Positions 52,513 to 64,000 of a DNA stretch of 64,000 nt are shown piece by piece. The position numbers and the translations under genes are program-made. The stretch is from Panopea generosa (lineage: Eukaryota; Mollusca; Bivalvia; Adapedonta; Hiatellidae), in the NCBI GenBank assembly GCA_029582155.1, contig CM055911.1:26476788-26540787 (forward strand), in the 5' to 3' direction. Under the pieces are notes generated by a model, which searched no databases, was not told the DNA's origin, and worked only from the letters and a program-made list of their open reading frames with translations. The first letter of the stretch is position 1. Each line of letters starts with the position of its first letter.

Positions 52513-52869
52513 CTGAAAATAAAAAAAAACATGGAATATAATTATTTCTAACAATGAAACATACATGAACTGATTATATTAAATCACATTGACAATAAAA
52601 ACTAGTACTAGTTATTTCTTCAAGGCATTTCATTCGATTTTTCATTCAACCAACAACGTAACGGTTACCTTCTCTAAAATACCATTTCAACATTTAGAAT
52701 AGCTACCATTATTATTATTATTACATGTACTACTATCAGTTTTTTTTATTCTAAAATATTTCATTATATTTTTTTAACAACAATGACTACTTTTGATAAT
52801 CCGAATTTACTGCTGCTACTACAACTACCACTTCCTCTGCTTCTGATACTACTTCCCTTCAACAATAAC

Positions 52870-53070
52870 ATTGAGTGCGTGGTCCAGTGGTAGAGCACCG
52901 AACCCATGATCGGAGGGTCGTGGGATTGATCTTCCGCCGCGGCTATGTGTGGTGTCTTTGAGCAAGACACTTTTTTTAGCATATACTTGTTCTCACTGGT
53001 TCTAACCAGGAAGACTTCGAGCGTGATTTGCCTAAGTTGTAAGAACTTGTTCCGCAATCAAAGTAAAATA
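52870..53070 (+). mobile_element. tRNA-derived SINE-like element, family D
   Basis: Head TGCGTGGTCCAGTGGTAGAG, CACCGAACCCATGATCGGAG and GTGGGATTGATC (CAT in the anticodon position). The body has GTGTCTTTGAGCAAGACACT, a sequence type common in V-type SINEs, then ACTGGTTCTAACCAGGAAGA and CTTCGAGCGTGATTTG. An (AAC)n stretch follows at about 53086-53104 and may be its tail. Confidence 0.75.
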
Positions 53071-53309
53071 AACAAGTTTAAACTAACAACAACAACAACA
53101 ACAACGCCATTACCATTTAAACGCCCACTACAACTACTGCTTCAGCTATTGCTACTTCTGATTCTCCTGCCACTCTTTCAGCAACCGCCACTATAATCAC
53201 CACTGCAAATGACATTACAATAAACACTACCATCGACGCAACTTCGCCTTAACTACCACAATCACAACTAAAAAGAAAGAATAAACTATTTTTTAATGTA
53301 TTTCTTCTT

Positions 53310-54535
53310 TGTAGATACCCTCATACCATCTCCCTAGTACGACTTATTCCCTCATACCATCTAACTAGTACGACTTATACCCTAAAACTATCTCACTAGT
53401 ACGACTTATACCCTCATACCATCTCACTAGTACGATTTATACCCTCATACCATCTCCCTAGTACGACTTTTTCCTTCATACCATCTAACTAGTATGACAT
53501 TCTCTCAAACCATCTCACAAGTACGACTTATACCCTCATACCATCTCACTAGTCCGACTTATACCCTCATACACTCTAACTAGAACGACTTTTTCACTCA
53601 TACCATCTCACTAGTACGACTCATTCCCTCATACCATCTCACTAGTACGACTTATTCCCTCATACCATCTAACCAGTACGACATATTCTCCCATATCATC
53701 TCACTAGTCCGACTTAAACCCTTATACAATCTCACTAGTACGGTTTATACCCTCATACCATCTCACTTGCATGACTTATACCCTCATACCATCTCACTAG
53801 TACGACTTATTCTCTGATACAATCTCATTAGTACGACTTATACCCTCCCACCATCTCACTAGTCCAACTTATACCCTCATACAATCTCACAAGTACGACT
53901 GATTCTCTCATACAATCTCACTAGTACGGCTTATTCCCTCATACAATCTCACTAGTATGACTTATTCCCTCATACCATCTCAATAGTAAGACATATACAC
54001 ACATACCATCTCACTAGTACGACTAATACCCTCATACCATCTCACTAGTATGACTTATACCCTCATATCATCTCACTAGTACGACTTATTCCCTCATACC
54101 ATCTCAATAGTACGACTTATACCCTCATACCATCTCACTAGTACGACTTATACCCTCATACAATCTCACTAATGCGACTAATACCCTCATACCAGCTCAC
54201 TAATACGACTTATACCCTCACAACATCTCACTAGTACGACTTATTCCCTCCTACAATCTGACTAGTACGACTTATTCCCTCCTACAATCTGACTAGTACG
54301 ACTTATTCCCTCACACCATATCACTAGTACGACTTATTCCCTCCTACAATCTGACTAGTACGACTTATTCCCTCCTACAATCTGACTAGTACGACTTATT
54401 CCCTCACACCATCTCACTAGTACGACTTATTCCCTCCTACAATCTGACTAGTACGACTTATTCCCTCCTACAATCTGACTAGTACGACTTATTCCCTCAT
54501 ACCATCTCGCTAGTACGACCCATACTACCCATGTT
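53310..54535. repeat. 31-bp minisatellite, about 40 units, with a 93-bp super-period
   Basis: Unit CACTAGTACGACTTATACCC, then TCATACCATCT. In 54230-54500 three units (two CTCCTACAATCTGACTAG forms and one CTCACACCATCTCACTAG form) repeat as a 93-bp block three times. Earlier units are more varied. Confidence 0.96.
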
Positions 54536-56445
54536 ACCACTCAAGTATAAGACATAGTTTAGATAATACATCGGCTTAACAATATAAGGGAGATAATCGC
54601 ATTTTATTTTATATCGTATTTTGACATGTCCTACGAATATATAGTGTCTGTCTCAGACTTAAGCGAATAAAAATTAACTACCAGAGATGCTGCAAAACAT
54701 CACAATGTGAAAGAGGTCCATTACAGTTTTGTTTTTTGTTGGTGGTGATGTTATTCTGTTGTTGCTGTTGTTTATTTGATTGATTACTCAGTGCTTATGA
54801 GATAGATATACATAAAACAGTATACCATAACATGTATGCTGCATTAACAGATATATTAAATTATTCTATATCGGTGCTAATACGGACTACACAGCTTTTT
54901 AAAGCAAGCCCATCTTGGTGGAGAAAATAGAGTCGTTGTTGTGGTCGTTATATCACGTTTTATTTTCTCGTCGTGATTTATGTACCCGCTGCCAACGTTC
55001 AATTCTGAGACCAAATATCACTTCGTGAAAACCTGTGCACACTAGCAGCTATTTCAACCTGAGCATTTAGTAGTGATATCGAGATTTAGGTATTTTTGGA
55101 AATAATTACATTCATCTTTTTTGCATTTAATTTCTTGCATGCCATTTCTATTTTCCTCTTTAAAGCAAAGAAAACTCTTTAATTCAACACCTGCTTGCTA
55201 ACATTACATAATTTATAAGTATGCTGTACATACCGAATTTGTGACGTCATACAAAATCACGTACTGCTTACGTGCTAGTATGTAATTTTTTCCGCTGTCT
55301 AAATTGGTATCAATATCATCCGCAGTGGATGATCTCAAACGTTATGAAAGATACGTGTAATTGGAGTTGTTCACATCTAAGAAAATTAAAATTCCAGTTA
55401 ATTTTGAATGCCATTCATTTATGAGCTTGTACGCTGCCGCTGGTGAGGCCCACTGATTATCTCATTGCCCACTGAGTTTGCTGTACTTGAAGTAGTTGAT
55501 CCAACGCGTTGATACAAGAATATAATCGGTATTAATGCCATTTTTATTATCGAACATGTATATGGTATGCATGGCATTCAGTTCTACTGATTGATAGTGA
55601 CCTCAGATAGTCTATTAATCATTTGTAAAACCAGCGGTTACGTATAAATGAGTTTATTTTTCTGCTGTTGATTCATTTTATGAAATTGTTCGGATCAACC
55701 AGTGGTTACGTACAAATGGGGTTATGTTTTGGCTGATAGTGGTAGTATTAAAAATAATATACATTTATTTTATGCTTTTTGATAACTATAAAGATGTCTC
55801 AGTGATTTTTTGTTGTTGGTAATTTCAATGATGAAAATAATAAAATTATCAATGTTTTATTTTTCTATAATCATAAAATACACAAATATGAAATATCAAT
55901 TAATCGCCCCTCGTGCACAACGAAACTTGTCATGCAACAGTGTGGTAAAAAGATACTGCAGTGTGGCAGTGCTTTAAACACTGTCTCAAACAGACACCAT
56001 CGTGATATGACAGAAAAAAGTGTGTATTTCACTTTACCACACAGTGCGGTTTTGGTTTACGGAGACGCATTATTTAGTTACAATTATGACTTATACCTAA
56101 CCCCGGTGAAGATAACACTGAGGTTCAGCATTTGTAAGTTTTAGACAAAAGTCATAAAATTGTTGTTTTTTATATTAAAAGTATGTGCAAAAATGTAAAA
56201 GTCAATATACTTCGTGTATACTTAGGCTTTCATCTGTATTTGTGTTCAAGGGTGGTCTTATACGGATTTTGTTTGGTGTATAAATCGCAACATCATCCGT
56301 AAAACGTCTTAAAATTTCACGTTTTAATGTTATTAGTGGGTTTTCTTTCTATTGTTGAATAATTATGACTTACTTTCTATTAAAATAGTTCTACATCATT
56401 TTTTTTTTAAAAAAAATGCAATTTTATACAATGAGATAAATCATC

Positions 56446-56624
56446 TACAGTCAAACGTGACATAAGCAGCCAGTCAAAGAATGAGCAAAAGTGACCTTTA
56501 AAGGCAGGTCTTGCTTAATACAGGTTAATTTGTTATAAACACAGGAATGGGAAATAGAAATAATGGCTGCTTAAGACAGGTGACCGCTTAATAGAGATGA
56601 CTGCTTACACAGGTTTGACTATAC
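56446..56624. mobile_element. MITE family E, copy 2
   Basis: Starts TACAGTCAAACGTGACATAA and ends ACACAGGTTTGACTATA; the ends are inverted repeats. The interior has GGCTGCTTAAGACAGGTGAC and GCTTAATAGAGATGACTGC, matching copy 1. Confidence 0.8.
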
Positions 56625-56764
56625 TATGTCATAGGTACAGCTCATCTTATGTGAATTACGAGAGACTATTTATAGTTTATTTAGGTGTTAAGAAGTATTT
56701 TATTTCAACATAATGGGGTTTAAAGTATACAAAAAATCTTTCCATGAAAAAATGAAATAAAGAA

Positions 56765-56830
56765 ATGAATATTTGAATTCAGCTGGATTCGTACACGACC
56801 TCATAAGTAAGAGGTAACGACTTGAGAAAT
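56765..56830 (-). mobile_element. Decayed tRNA-Leu-like SINE head fragment, family A
   Basis: GCTGGATTCGTACACGACCT, AGTAAGAGGTAACGACTTGA resemble the head of family A in reverse. Short and diverged. Confidence 0.35.
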
Positions 56831-58296
56831 TGACATAAACAAGGACTAGTTTTTCAATTATTCGAATAACAGACCCCTATGAGGATTATTCGGATAAGGG
56901 GTGCATTCGAATCAACCAAGATATTACTAATTTGATAACAAAGAATTAAAAAATGTACACGAATGTATTCCTACAACCCGTGCTAATGAATGAGAGGTTG
57001 TTGAATGAATAAAGTGAAAGTTTCACATCTACGCCGATTGATGGTCATTGTCATTAATTTGTATTGCAATACAACGGTAAGGTCGCAATAAAGGTTAATA
57101 AGGTAAAATAAAAATGTATAATCAATATCAATTTTTGATTCGTCAATTATTGTCCTCATTAGTATTACTATTTATACATCTACAGTGAGATTAGAAGCAC
57201 ATTCAATAAAATATTGATATTAGAAATATCATTCACAGATATAGACTAATAGACAACAAGACGAAATTTCATACCAAGAGCAATAAAAAAACAAAATTGC
57301 TTTAATATAGTACAAATGGTGCATAAATTGACTCTTAATCTCAGGAAACGATGCATCTAATTTAAACGCACAATACCAAGTAATCTACTGGTTGATTTCG
57401 CTAGTTCTCATCACTACAAAAGAAATGGTTTGTACTGGATGCCTGTGATTCAATACGTTGCAAAAATAACTAAAACGGAAAAAGATAGCTTTGTATCGGT
57501 ATATACCCTGGTATTCTATAAAGCTTTATGGTTGATATCAAACATAACAGAAACGTGATATGCGTACATCTCGGTTAGACAAGGCCACTAAAATAAAACT
57601 GATTGTTTTAATGTCCATTCTTGGGTCAAAGGAGCTTTCTCGTAATCGCATTTTGAACGCCGATGAGGTCATGATTTCGATCCAGTAAGTTTACGTTTAA
57701 ATAGTTTAGCATTTCTATCATTCTCAAGTATGATGGCATTGTGCGTGTTCCTTCTAGTCGCGTTATTAGTCACATATAAAACTACGACCTGGCAAATTCT
57801 AAAACTTTGTAAATATGTCTATAAGTTTCTTGATCAAATTTAAAGTGTTTGATTTTTGTGGCGTTTTGTTTTGTTTTATGCAACCAATTTTGAAAATGAC
57901 ATAAAACAATGCCACTTTATATTTTATTTTTGATTCGTTGCATGCATAAAATAAACAAAAATGAATTCGACGAATAAAAAGTAGTCCCTGCCGCTTATGG
58001 TCAGTTGGGCGGTGACCAAAGCTGCAATACTTGATCACGCCGACATAAACAGGGCAGGGCAAATCCCGTCTTAAAATGGCCCAAAATCTCATTGGGTGTA
58101 TCATGCAAAAAAAGAGATACTTTATTTGTATAAAACTGCTGCCTCGTATAAATCAAATCATTTTATTTCACCAGCTTGTTTTTGTTTCGAATTAATTTGC
58201 AGAGTCGTCACTTCTATGCACAGATTCCTCCTGGAAATGGGCGTGGCTTATTCCATCTATAGCCACTGCTCCACAATCCATATGCAACGAATCAAT

Positions 58297-58465
58297 TACA
58301 GTCGAACCTGTGTGAGCGACCACCTCCATAAAGCAGACTCTTGTCTTAAGCAGTCATATTCTATGGTATCAAAGGAAATTAAGCTGTATTAAGCAACACA
58401 CTGTCATAAACGGCCACTTAAGCTCTTTCCAATGACTTGTTGCTGCTAAATACAGGTCTGTTTGC
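58297..58465. mobile_element. MITE family E, copy 3
   Basis: Starts TACAGTCGAACCTGTGTGAG and has GCGACCACC, CTTGTCTTAAGCAGTCAT and ACGGCCACTTAAGC. The right end (ATACAGGTCTG) is decayed. Confidence 0.7.
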
Positions 58466-59124
58466 ATATGCAACGATTTATTTAAATTAAAATTGATATT
58501 CTGACGAACGCTACACGAACAATTAGCAAAACAGGCCCTTGCGAACAGTGCGTAGCGGAACACAAATACGAAACTAGTTCCATTTTGAGTGCAAATATAC
58601 TGACATGCGCAGTGTAGCATTCTTTCGTTCATATTGTGAGATATGATACAAGATTAAAAGGGCCTTCAACGTTATCAAATGACCGGCCACCAAGGCCCTC
58701 GCATTTCTACACCAGGGGTTAAGCTAATAAGTCATCAATTAGACGTTTCACAAGTTTATCATTTTGTAAAACATATTTTTGATCTAATACGAATATTAGA
58801 AACTGTGTCTTACATAAGCCTACTTTTTTAATAAAACAAATACGCCCATGTCTTGTGACAATGAAGTAAAGGCAAAGATCAAGGGTCACATATGTTTTGT
58901 TGATCACTGATTAAAATTTATTTAAGAAATAACCAGCAAACAACGATCCGACCTTTCGTTCTTATAAAAAAGTTCCATAACAAAAGCATTTAAACAGAAC
59001 TGCAAAATAAACAAAACATACATGCACATATGTAAATCAAAAGATACATAATTATGAACTATAAAAAATTTGATTGACATAGCTACATCATACCGACAAG
59101 GATCAAATGAATAAATGAATCGAT

Positions 59125-59358
59125 GAATGAATGGAGGGAGGGAAGAAGGAAGGAAGGAATGAAGGGAGAAAGGAAGGAAGGAAGGAACAAACGAAGAAGG
59201 AAGGAAGGCAGGCAGGAAGGCAGGCAGACAGACAGGCAACAAGGAAGGAAGAAAGGAAGGAAGGAAGGGAGGAAAGGAAGGAAGGAAGGAAGGAAGGAAG
59301 GAAGGAAGGAAGGAAGGAAGGAAGGAAGGAAGGAACGAACGAACGAACGAACGAACGA
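59125..59358. repeat. (GGAA)n-rich purine microsatellite ending in (CGAA)n
   Basis: Imperfect GGAA/GGCA/GACA tetramers, a pure GGAA run at about 59270-59333, then CGAA units to 59356. The many overlapping open frames here (Pro-Ser-Phe-Leu or Lys-Glu-Gly-Arg) are artefacts of the tetramer. Confidence 0.97.
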
Positions 59359-61519
59359 TGTCCATTCTCGTTTACGCAAAATTTTGGCAATGGATGTGAT
59401 AATGCATAGCGCGTACTCCCAATATATGGAATTTTATACCTGAGTATTGGAGGGTATGTACAGTAGTGGGTATATTTCAAATTCCCATGCATTGGAGGGT
59501 ATGTAAGTATAATAGTGCGTTTATTCTAAACTCCACCCCTCGGGGTATATATGTACAAGGGCCTATACATATAATACTACATGTACATGCAAATTGATTT
59601 TCAAAACTTTGATAATTAATGAATTTTTTAATGAACTGACTGGAAATAATATTTGCATATATATTTATGTTCAAATTATACTATCAAAATATAGTGTTTG
59701 ATAAAATATATAATAACAAGCTACAAATGAAAAGAATTAAAATTTGGATAATTAATGAATATTAACTGATGAAAAATAATATTTCTTAACATGTTCAAAT
59801 TTTATCATTAAAAGTAATTGTAAAACGAAATACATAACAAGATATAACTAAATTCATTAAATATTGAACTGAAAAAAAAAACACATTGCAGAAAAAGATT
59901 CACAATTCAACAAACCATTCACCCGATGTGACTAAAGACGCAAAAGCGAAATAAATAAACGACAAAGATGTTACTAATATCATTAAAAAACGTATCAATT
60001 TCAGTCCGATGACAGGCTTCTTGACGTTATTCGTTAACGTGTAACCGCATATCACATTGCTGATGGTAGCACATGATAACGTTTGTAAGACGGGCTCCAT
60101 TTCTATTGACACTGTTCGAGGTTTTTGTTTGCGGATACCTCAATTGTAATACAGATGTATTCGGTGACTTAAATATAATGGCATGAAAATTACTGCCTAC
60201 ATTGACAATGTATGGTCTCAGAGTTGAATACAAAATGTTCGTCTTATTAATTGTATCACATTGTAACACACGAAGATGCATCTCTCAGTGACTAATGACA
60301 GCATATCAAAATACCAAATGATACTTTTTTTTCCGTGCAGATAAACATCTCGGAAAAAAAAAGAAAATAAATATAGTCTAAATACGTTATGATATATATA
60401 TAACTGATATTTCAACAGAGGTCTATTGTATAGGCAGACACACAGTGATTATTTTATCTTTAATTTAAAAAAAAATAGGGAACGACCAGGGTGGGTAATA
60501 TTTATTCGATTCGCTTCAAACACCTTAAAACATTATCATACGGTTATGGTATGTTTCATTATTAACAGTTAATATGGCACAGGTACTCTCCTGCTGCAAA
60601 CTAGGTACAATATTTATATCATGAGTGCAAACACTTTAAAGTTCAATTTTGCATTCACAAAACCACAGCCTCGCGATAACCGAAGCGCAAAATTCCACAT
60701 CAAAAAGCTTAACCAAAAATTCAAATGTATTTGTTCATCGGTCCATTTTTCCACTGAACTGACCGTATTATATTTTAGGCCTTATGCTTACCATATTAGC
60801 TTACTAGGCAAAATGTGATTTCGATTTCATGCCTTTTAACGGTCCCGTGGGCTAAGTATGGCAACCTTTTATACAAAAAGAATGTTTCAACTGAAGAAGT
60901 TATCCCCCATAGAGTGTGGGTGTTTTGAGAGAAAACCACATACAAATCTGTACCTTAGGTGACTCGACAGCACACATATGGGAAAATTATTCAAATCCGA
61001 AGCGAAACGCGAATTGAGACATCAACTGCTTCTAAAGTGACATTGTGTTAACATATTCCAATCTGATCTTGTTTATTACCTTGGAAAATCTAGTCACTCA
61101 ATGTTAAAGTCGTTTGAGCGAATAGAATCTATTACTGACAGAGTAGAAAGTGTCATTACGTTGACTAAAGGATTGTGTTACAACTTATTTATGACCCTAT
61201 ATTACCAATACCTGCTGAGATAGCTTTTGACAGATGTTTGTCGACCTGACAGCATACCGGTTATAAAGATTATAGACGGGTTGATGTGATGTAATGTTAA
61301 ACTTTACCTCTTTAAATTGTAGAAATGCTGTTTAAATTGCTTGCACATATTTGTCAAGATGTAAGAAAGAAAAAAAACAACAGGGAAGATAACTCATAAA
61401 CGATATATAACACACAATTGTTAACACGCCCACTAATACGGGCAGATAAGTAATATATATACTGTAAGGAAGAAATCTAAAACAGCACTGTTTAATATAG
61501 AATCCAATTGTGAATCAAT

Positions 61520-61660
61520 GAATGGATGAGTACATCGAGAGAGTGAGCGAATAAGTGAGTGAATGAAAGAGTGAATGAGTGAGTGAATGAGTAAGTTTTC
61601 AGTCAGTCAGCAAGGCTATCGGTCAGTCAGTCAGAGACAGGAAGAATGAATGAATTTATT
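61520..61660. repeat. GAGTGA/GTCA-type degenerate simple repeat
   Basis: Imperfect GAATGAGTGAGTGAATGAGT, followed by CAGTCAGTCAG-like units. Confidence 0.8.
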
Positions 61661-61880
61661 AAGAGTGGATTTAATTAATTGTTTACGACATATTAACACA
61701 TAATGGTTATTATATGATGTCAAAAGTAAGGACGATGTACAAAACAAAACAACACATTAAGCCTTCACTTTGAAACACATAATCAACGAATTAATATGCA
61801 GAATGAACTAAGACTCCCTATAACTGCAGTACTGCAGAGTCTTAGCAAATTCTATAAATACTCAACCTGTCGCCTCTTGT
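61640..61880 (-). repeat. Dispersed repeat G, copy 1
   Basis: Shares AATATGCAGAATGAAC, GCAGTACTGCAGAGTCTTAG, CAAATTCTA and TGTCGCCTCTTG with copy 2 at 62405, next to the same GAATGAAT simple repeat. A simple repeat at one end fits a SINE or LINE 3' tail, which would make it minus-strand. Confidence 0.65.
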
Positions 61881-62345
61881 GAGTTGCAAGAAAGTGAATA
61901 TGAAAACAATAAGCAGGTACAATTGCAGAATTCTATGTAGAAAGACAAATAGGTGTCAACGATAAGACCAAGATAATTGCTTTAGGGGAGCAATTCTTTA
62001 AGCTTGTCTTTCATTCCAATCCTTTTGACAAAATTGTTTGTAAATATGTTATATTGTAAGATAATCGAAATACAATATGTTTAAACAAAAACATTGCTTT
62101 TTGGGAGCTTCATTTGAAATGTTAGTCGTAGGCAAAATAGAAATAACAAAACGTACTAATAATAAAATAGAATTAGGTGATACACCAATATATTATACTT
62201 GGCTATCGGGGTAGAAATAGTAGAACAAGACTTCGCTTAGATAATTGACTTGAAACATACAATGTATATCTTAAATCAAACAAATACTTAATGCAGAAGT
62301 ATATCTAACATGCAAACTAATAGTAAAATCCATGGAGATAACAAT

Positions 62346-62416
62346 GAATGAATTAATGAATGAATGAATGAATGAATGAATGAATGAATGAATGAATGAA
62401 TGAATGAATGAATGAA
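62346..62416. repeat. (AATG)n microsatellite
   Basis: About 17 units, nearly pure; it adjoins repeat G and may be its tail. Confidence 0.95.
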
Positions 62417-62655
62417 TAGGGTTTTACGGCGTACCAACACATTATAGGTTGTTCGACGCCAACAGGAAGGAAGATTCCAGGTTCACTTTACATGTACAAA
62501 AACAGCAAATTAACATACAGATTTAAACAAAAATACACCAAAAAATGAATATGCAGAATGAACCTAGAACCTTGATACCTGCAGAACTGCAGAGTTTCAG
62601 CAAATTCTAGTGTATTACTCAAATTGTCGCTTCTTGCGACATGCGTGAGCCACAG
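62405..62655 (-). repeat. Dispersed repeat G, copy 2
   Basis: GGGTTTTACGGCGTACCAAC, AACACATTATAGGTTG, AATATGCAGAATGAACC, GCAGAACTGCAGAGTTTCAG and TGTCGCTTCTTGCGAC are in the same order as in copy 1. Sequence to about 62700 (TGGCTCCCAGAAACCACACA) may belong to it too. Confidence 0.65.
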
Positions 62656-63369
62656 TGGTCCTATTCTTGCCATCACTCATATGGCTCCCAGAAACCACAC
62701 AGGGGTTGGTAGTTTAACTACAATAGTGAACATGACATAAAATGATTAAATAAACATGACACCCATTCAGAGGATTCCTACCTCTCTGCAGAGTTAGGCA
62801 GTGATTCTATTCTAAGCCGGGTCCACACGGGCTCCATGGAGATAACAAGGAAACACACGTATGTCGTTAAGGAGGAATGACTAATGTTATTTGTGAATAA
62901 CCAGACATAAATGTACAGACCAGATTATGGTGAGCGCGACTAGCTACAATGCAAACCAAGGCCTCTGCCAAACCAATAAATTTGGTGTCGACCATGACTT
63001 ATATACTATGGATTCACATTCACAATTTACAGACGTGAACTGATAGTTTTGTATGAGTAGGATCCAGTTAAGTTTTCATGACTACTCACATGCTATATAC
63101 AGGATAGATTAAGAAACCCGTTGGATCATGAAGATACAGTGAATTGATATGTAAATATATATGTATGATACAAATACGTAATTAACACCTAAATATGTAT
63201 GCAGACCCATTGTTTTTGTAATGCAGCAACACTTTAATAAATGTTGAAAAACATACTATTTTGCACTCTGTGGTCAGTATATCAAAACGTATGAAATGAA
63301 TTTTAATTCAATCTGGCACCGAAGATATACAGTGTACTCAACTCAAAGTTCGTTCACAAAAATTCCAGT

Positions 63370-63373
63370 GTGC

Positions 63374-63406
<33 letters not shown>

Positions 63407-63408
63407 AA
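63370..63408. repeat. (AT)n then (AC)n microsatellite
   Basis: Alternating AT for about 18 bases followed by ACACAC. Confidence 0.9.
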
Positions 63409-63515
63409 ATAAAGACCAAACACTTGACTCAGCCTCTTGAATAGGCATTGAATTTAAAATTATTAATGCAGATTTGAGGTATGGGTACATTTTTTTATTT
63501 TGTTATATAGAAGAT

Positions 63516-63610
63516 ATTTGTTTGTTTTGGTATAAGATCGAATTATATTTCATAAAGTGATCATTTTTGGTGATCACGAGATGAAATATCCAAAACCAAA
63601 ACAAACAAAT
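63516..63610. mobile_element. Perfect-arm foldback element, 95 bp
   Basis: ATTTGTTTGTTTTGGT at 63516-63531 is the exact reverse complement of 63595-63610. Inside are a second pair, ATATTTCAT with ATGAAATAT, and a third, GTGATCA with TGATCAC, around a short loop. The whole can form one long hairpin. It could be a tiny MITE or a structured RNA element; nothing codes here. Confidence 0.75.
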
Positions 63611-63858
63611 TTTCTTTAAATTTTATGCATTTACATATTTTTTGTTTAGTTTGACCTCAATTCGCCATTAGTTATTTAATTAATAAAAAAAAGTACTTTT
63701 TTCTAACTTTTAACTTTTTGCTTTTTTTTTTTTTTTTTCCTTTTTTAATTTTTTAAATAATCCACTGAGAAATATCTATAATTCATCAAAACGCATAAAA
63801 CAAAATGAGTTGTTTATGTAATCTTGAGTTGGGCATGGGATGAAGTTTGGTAAACTTG

Positions 63859-64000
63859 AACACATATTTTACCGGTATGATATAATAACACATATTTTAT
63901 CAATATGATAAAATTACACATATTTTATCGGTATGATAAAATAACACATATTTTACCGGTATGATACAATATGGTAAAATAACACATATTTTATCGGTAT
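63859..64000. repeat. ~28-bp tandem repeat running off the window
   Basis: Units of ACACATATTTTATCGGTATG plus ATAAAATA, five or so before the end of the window. Confidence 0.9.

Larger units (their letters stand above)
52513..64000. other. Upstream of the visible Wnt1 exons; probably Wnt1 intron and/or 5' flank
   Basis: Wnt1 needs at least one more upstream exon, so much of this is likely intron. It contains a SINE-like copy (52870-53070), a 31-bp array (53310-54535), two MITE copies (56446, 58297), a GGAA-type microsatellite (59130-59360), an AATG microsatellite (62346-62416), two copies of a dispersed repeat (61640, 62405), a foldback (63516-63610) and a 28-bp array at the edge. No exon of Wnt1, Wnt9 or Wnt10 was recognised. 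Confidence 0.6.

Noticed and set aside
52945-53196. 83-codon + frame with Thr/Leu runs
   Set aside because: Overlaps a SINE tail and (AAC)n simple sequence.
58922-59492. Several overlapping open frames (Pro-Ser-Phe-Leu or Lys-Glu-Gly-Arg) on both strands
   Set aside because: All derive from the GGAA-type simple repeat, which is open in every frame.
52513-64000. Upstream Wnt1 exon with the W-N-C block
   Set aside because: I looked on the minus strand for TGG-AAY-TGY in a Wnt setting and found none, so the exon is presumed outside the window.

Overview
The window is AT-rich animal genomic DNA. It has short exons with GT...AG introns, kilobases of non-coding sequence, many microsatellites and minisatellites, and several tRNA-derived SINE-like and MITE-like repeats. 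No bacterial, viral or organellar gene was recognised. The two Wnt genes and the repeat character suggest a lophotrochozoan, most likely a bivalve mollusc. That placement is inference; no species-specific marker is visible.

Only two protein genes can be supported, both Wnt ligands, facing each other tail to tail. Wnt6 is on the + strand with four recognised coding exons (12007-12081, 13033-13178, 22161-22435, 26199-26660). Wnt1 (wingless) is on the - strand with three recognised coding exons, in order of transcription 52247-52512, 49330-49480 and 39872-40209. Every internal junction keeps frame and has GT/AG borders. The Wnt6 signal-peptide exon was not found. The Wnt1 5' exons (signal peptide and the segment ending in the W-N-C motif) were not found and are probably beyond position 64000. 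Wnt1 and Wnt6 belong to the ancient Wnt9-Wnt1-Wnt6-Wnt10 cluster. Here their stop codons are about 13.2 kb apart with no recognisable gene between them.

Layout: 1-12006 is the Wnt6 5' flank (possibly holding exon 1), with SINE copies, microsatellites and short tandem arrays. 12007-26660 is Wnt6, whose introns hold a 2.6-kb array of a 56-bp unit (18630-21260) and a 1-kb array of a ~40-bp unit (23010-23980). 26661-39871 is the convergent intergenic region, with a 1.4-kb array of a ~38-bp unit, a 22-bp array with an 88-bp super-period, a 45-bp array, and four same-orientation copies of a tRNA-Leu-like SINE. 39872-52512 is Wnt1, whose 9.1-kb last intron holds a second, unrelated 56-bp array (44060-46560). 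52513-64000 lies upstream of the visible Wnt1 exons, with a 31-bp array, microsatellites, MITEs, a paired dispersed repeat and a perfect foldback element.

Both genes encode secreted, lipidated cysteine-rich ligands for Frizzled/LRP receptors. They are known to be co-expressed in many animals, so shared control across this interval is plausible but cannot be shown from sequence alone. I found no convincing new gene system. The more unusual observations are the tail-to-tail orientation, two lineage-variable introns (one exposing a 75-bp exon), higher-order structure in several minisatellites, and some uncatalogued-looking dispersed repeats.
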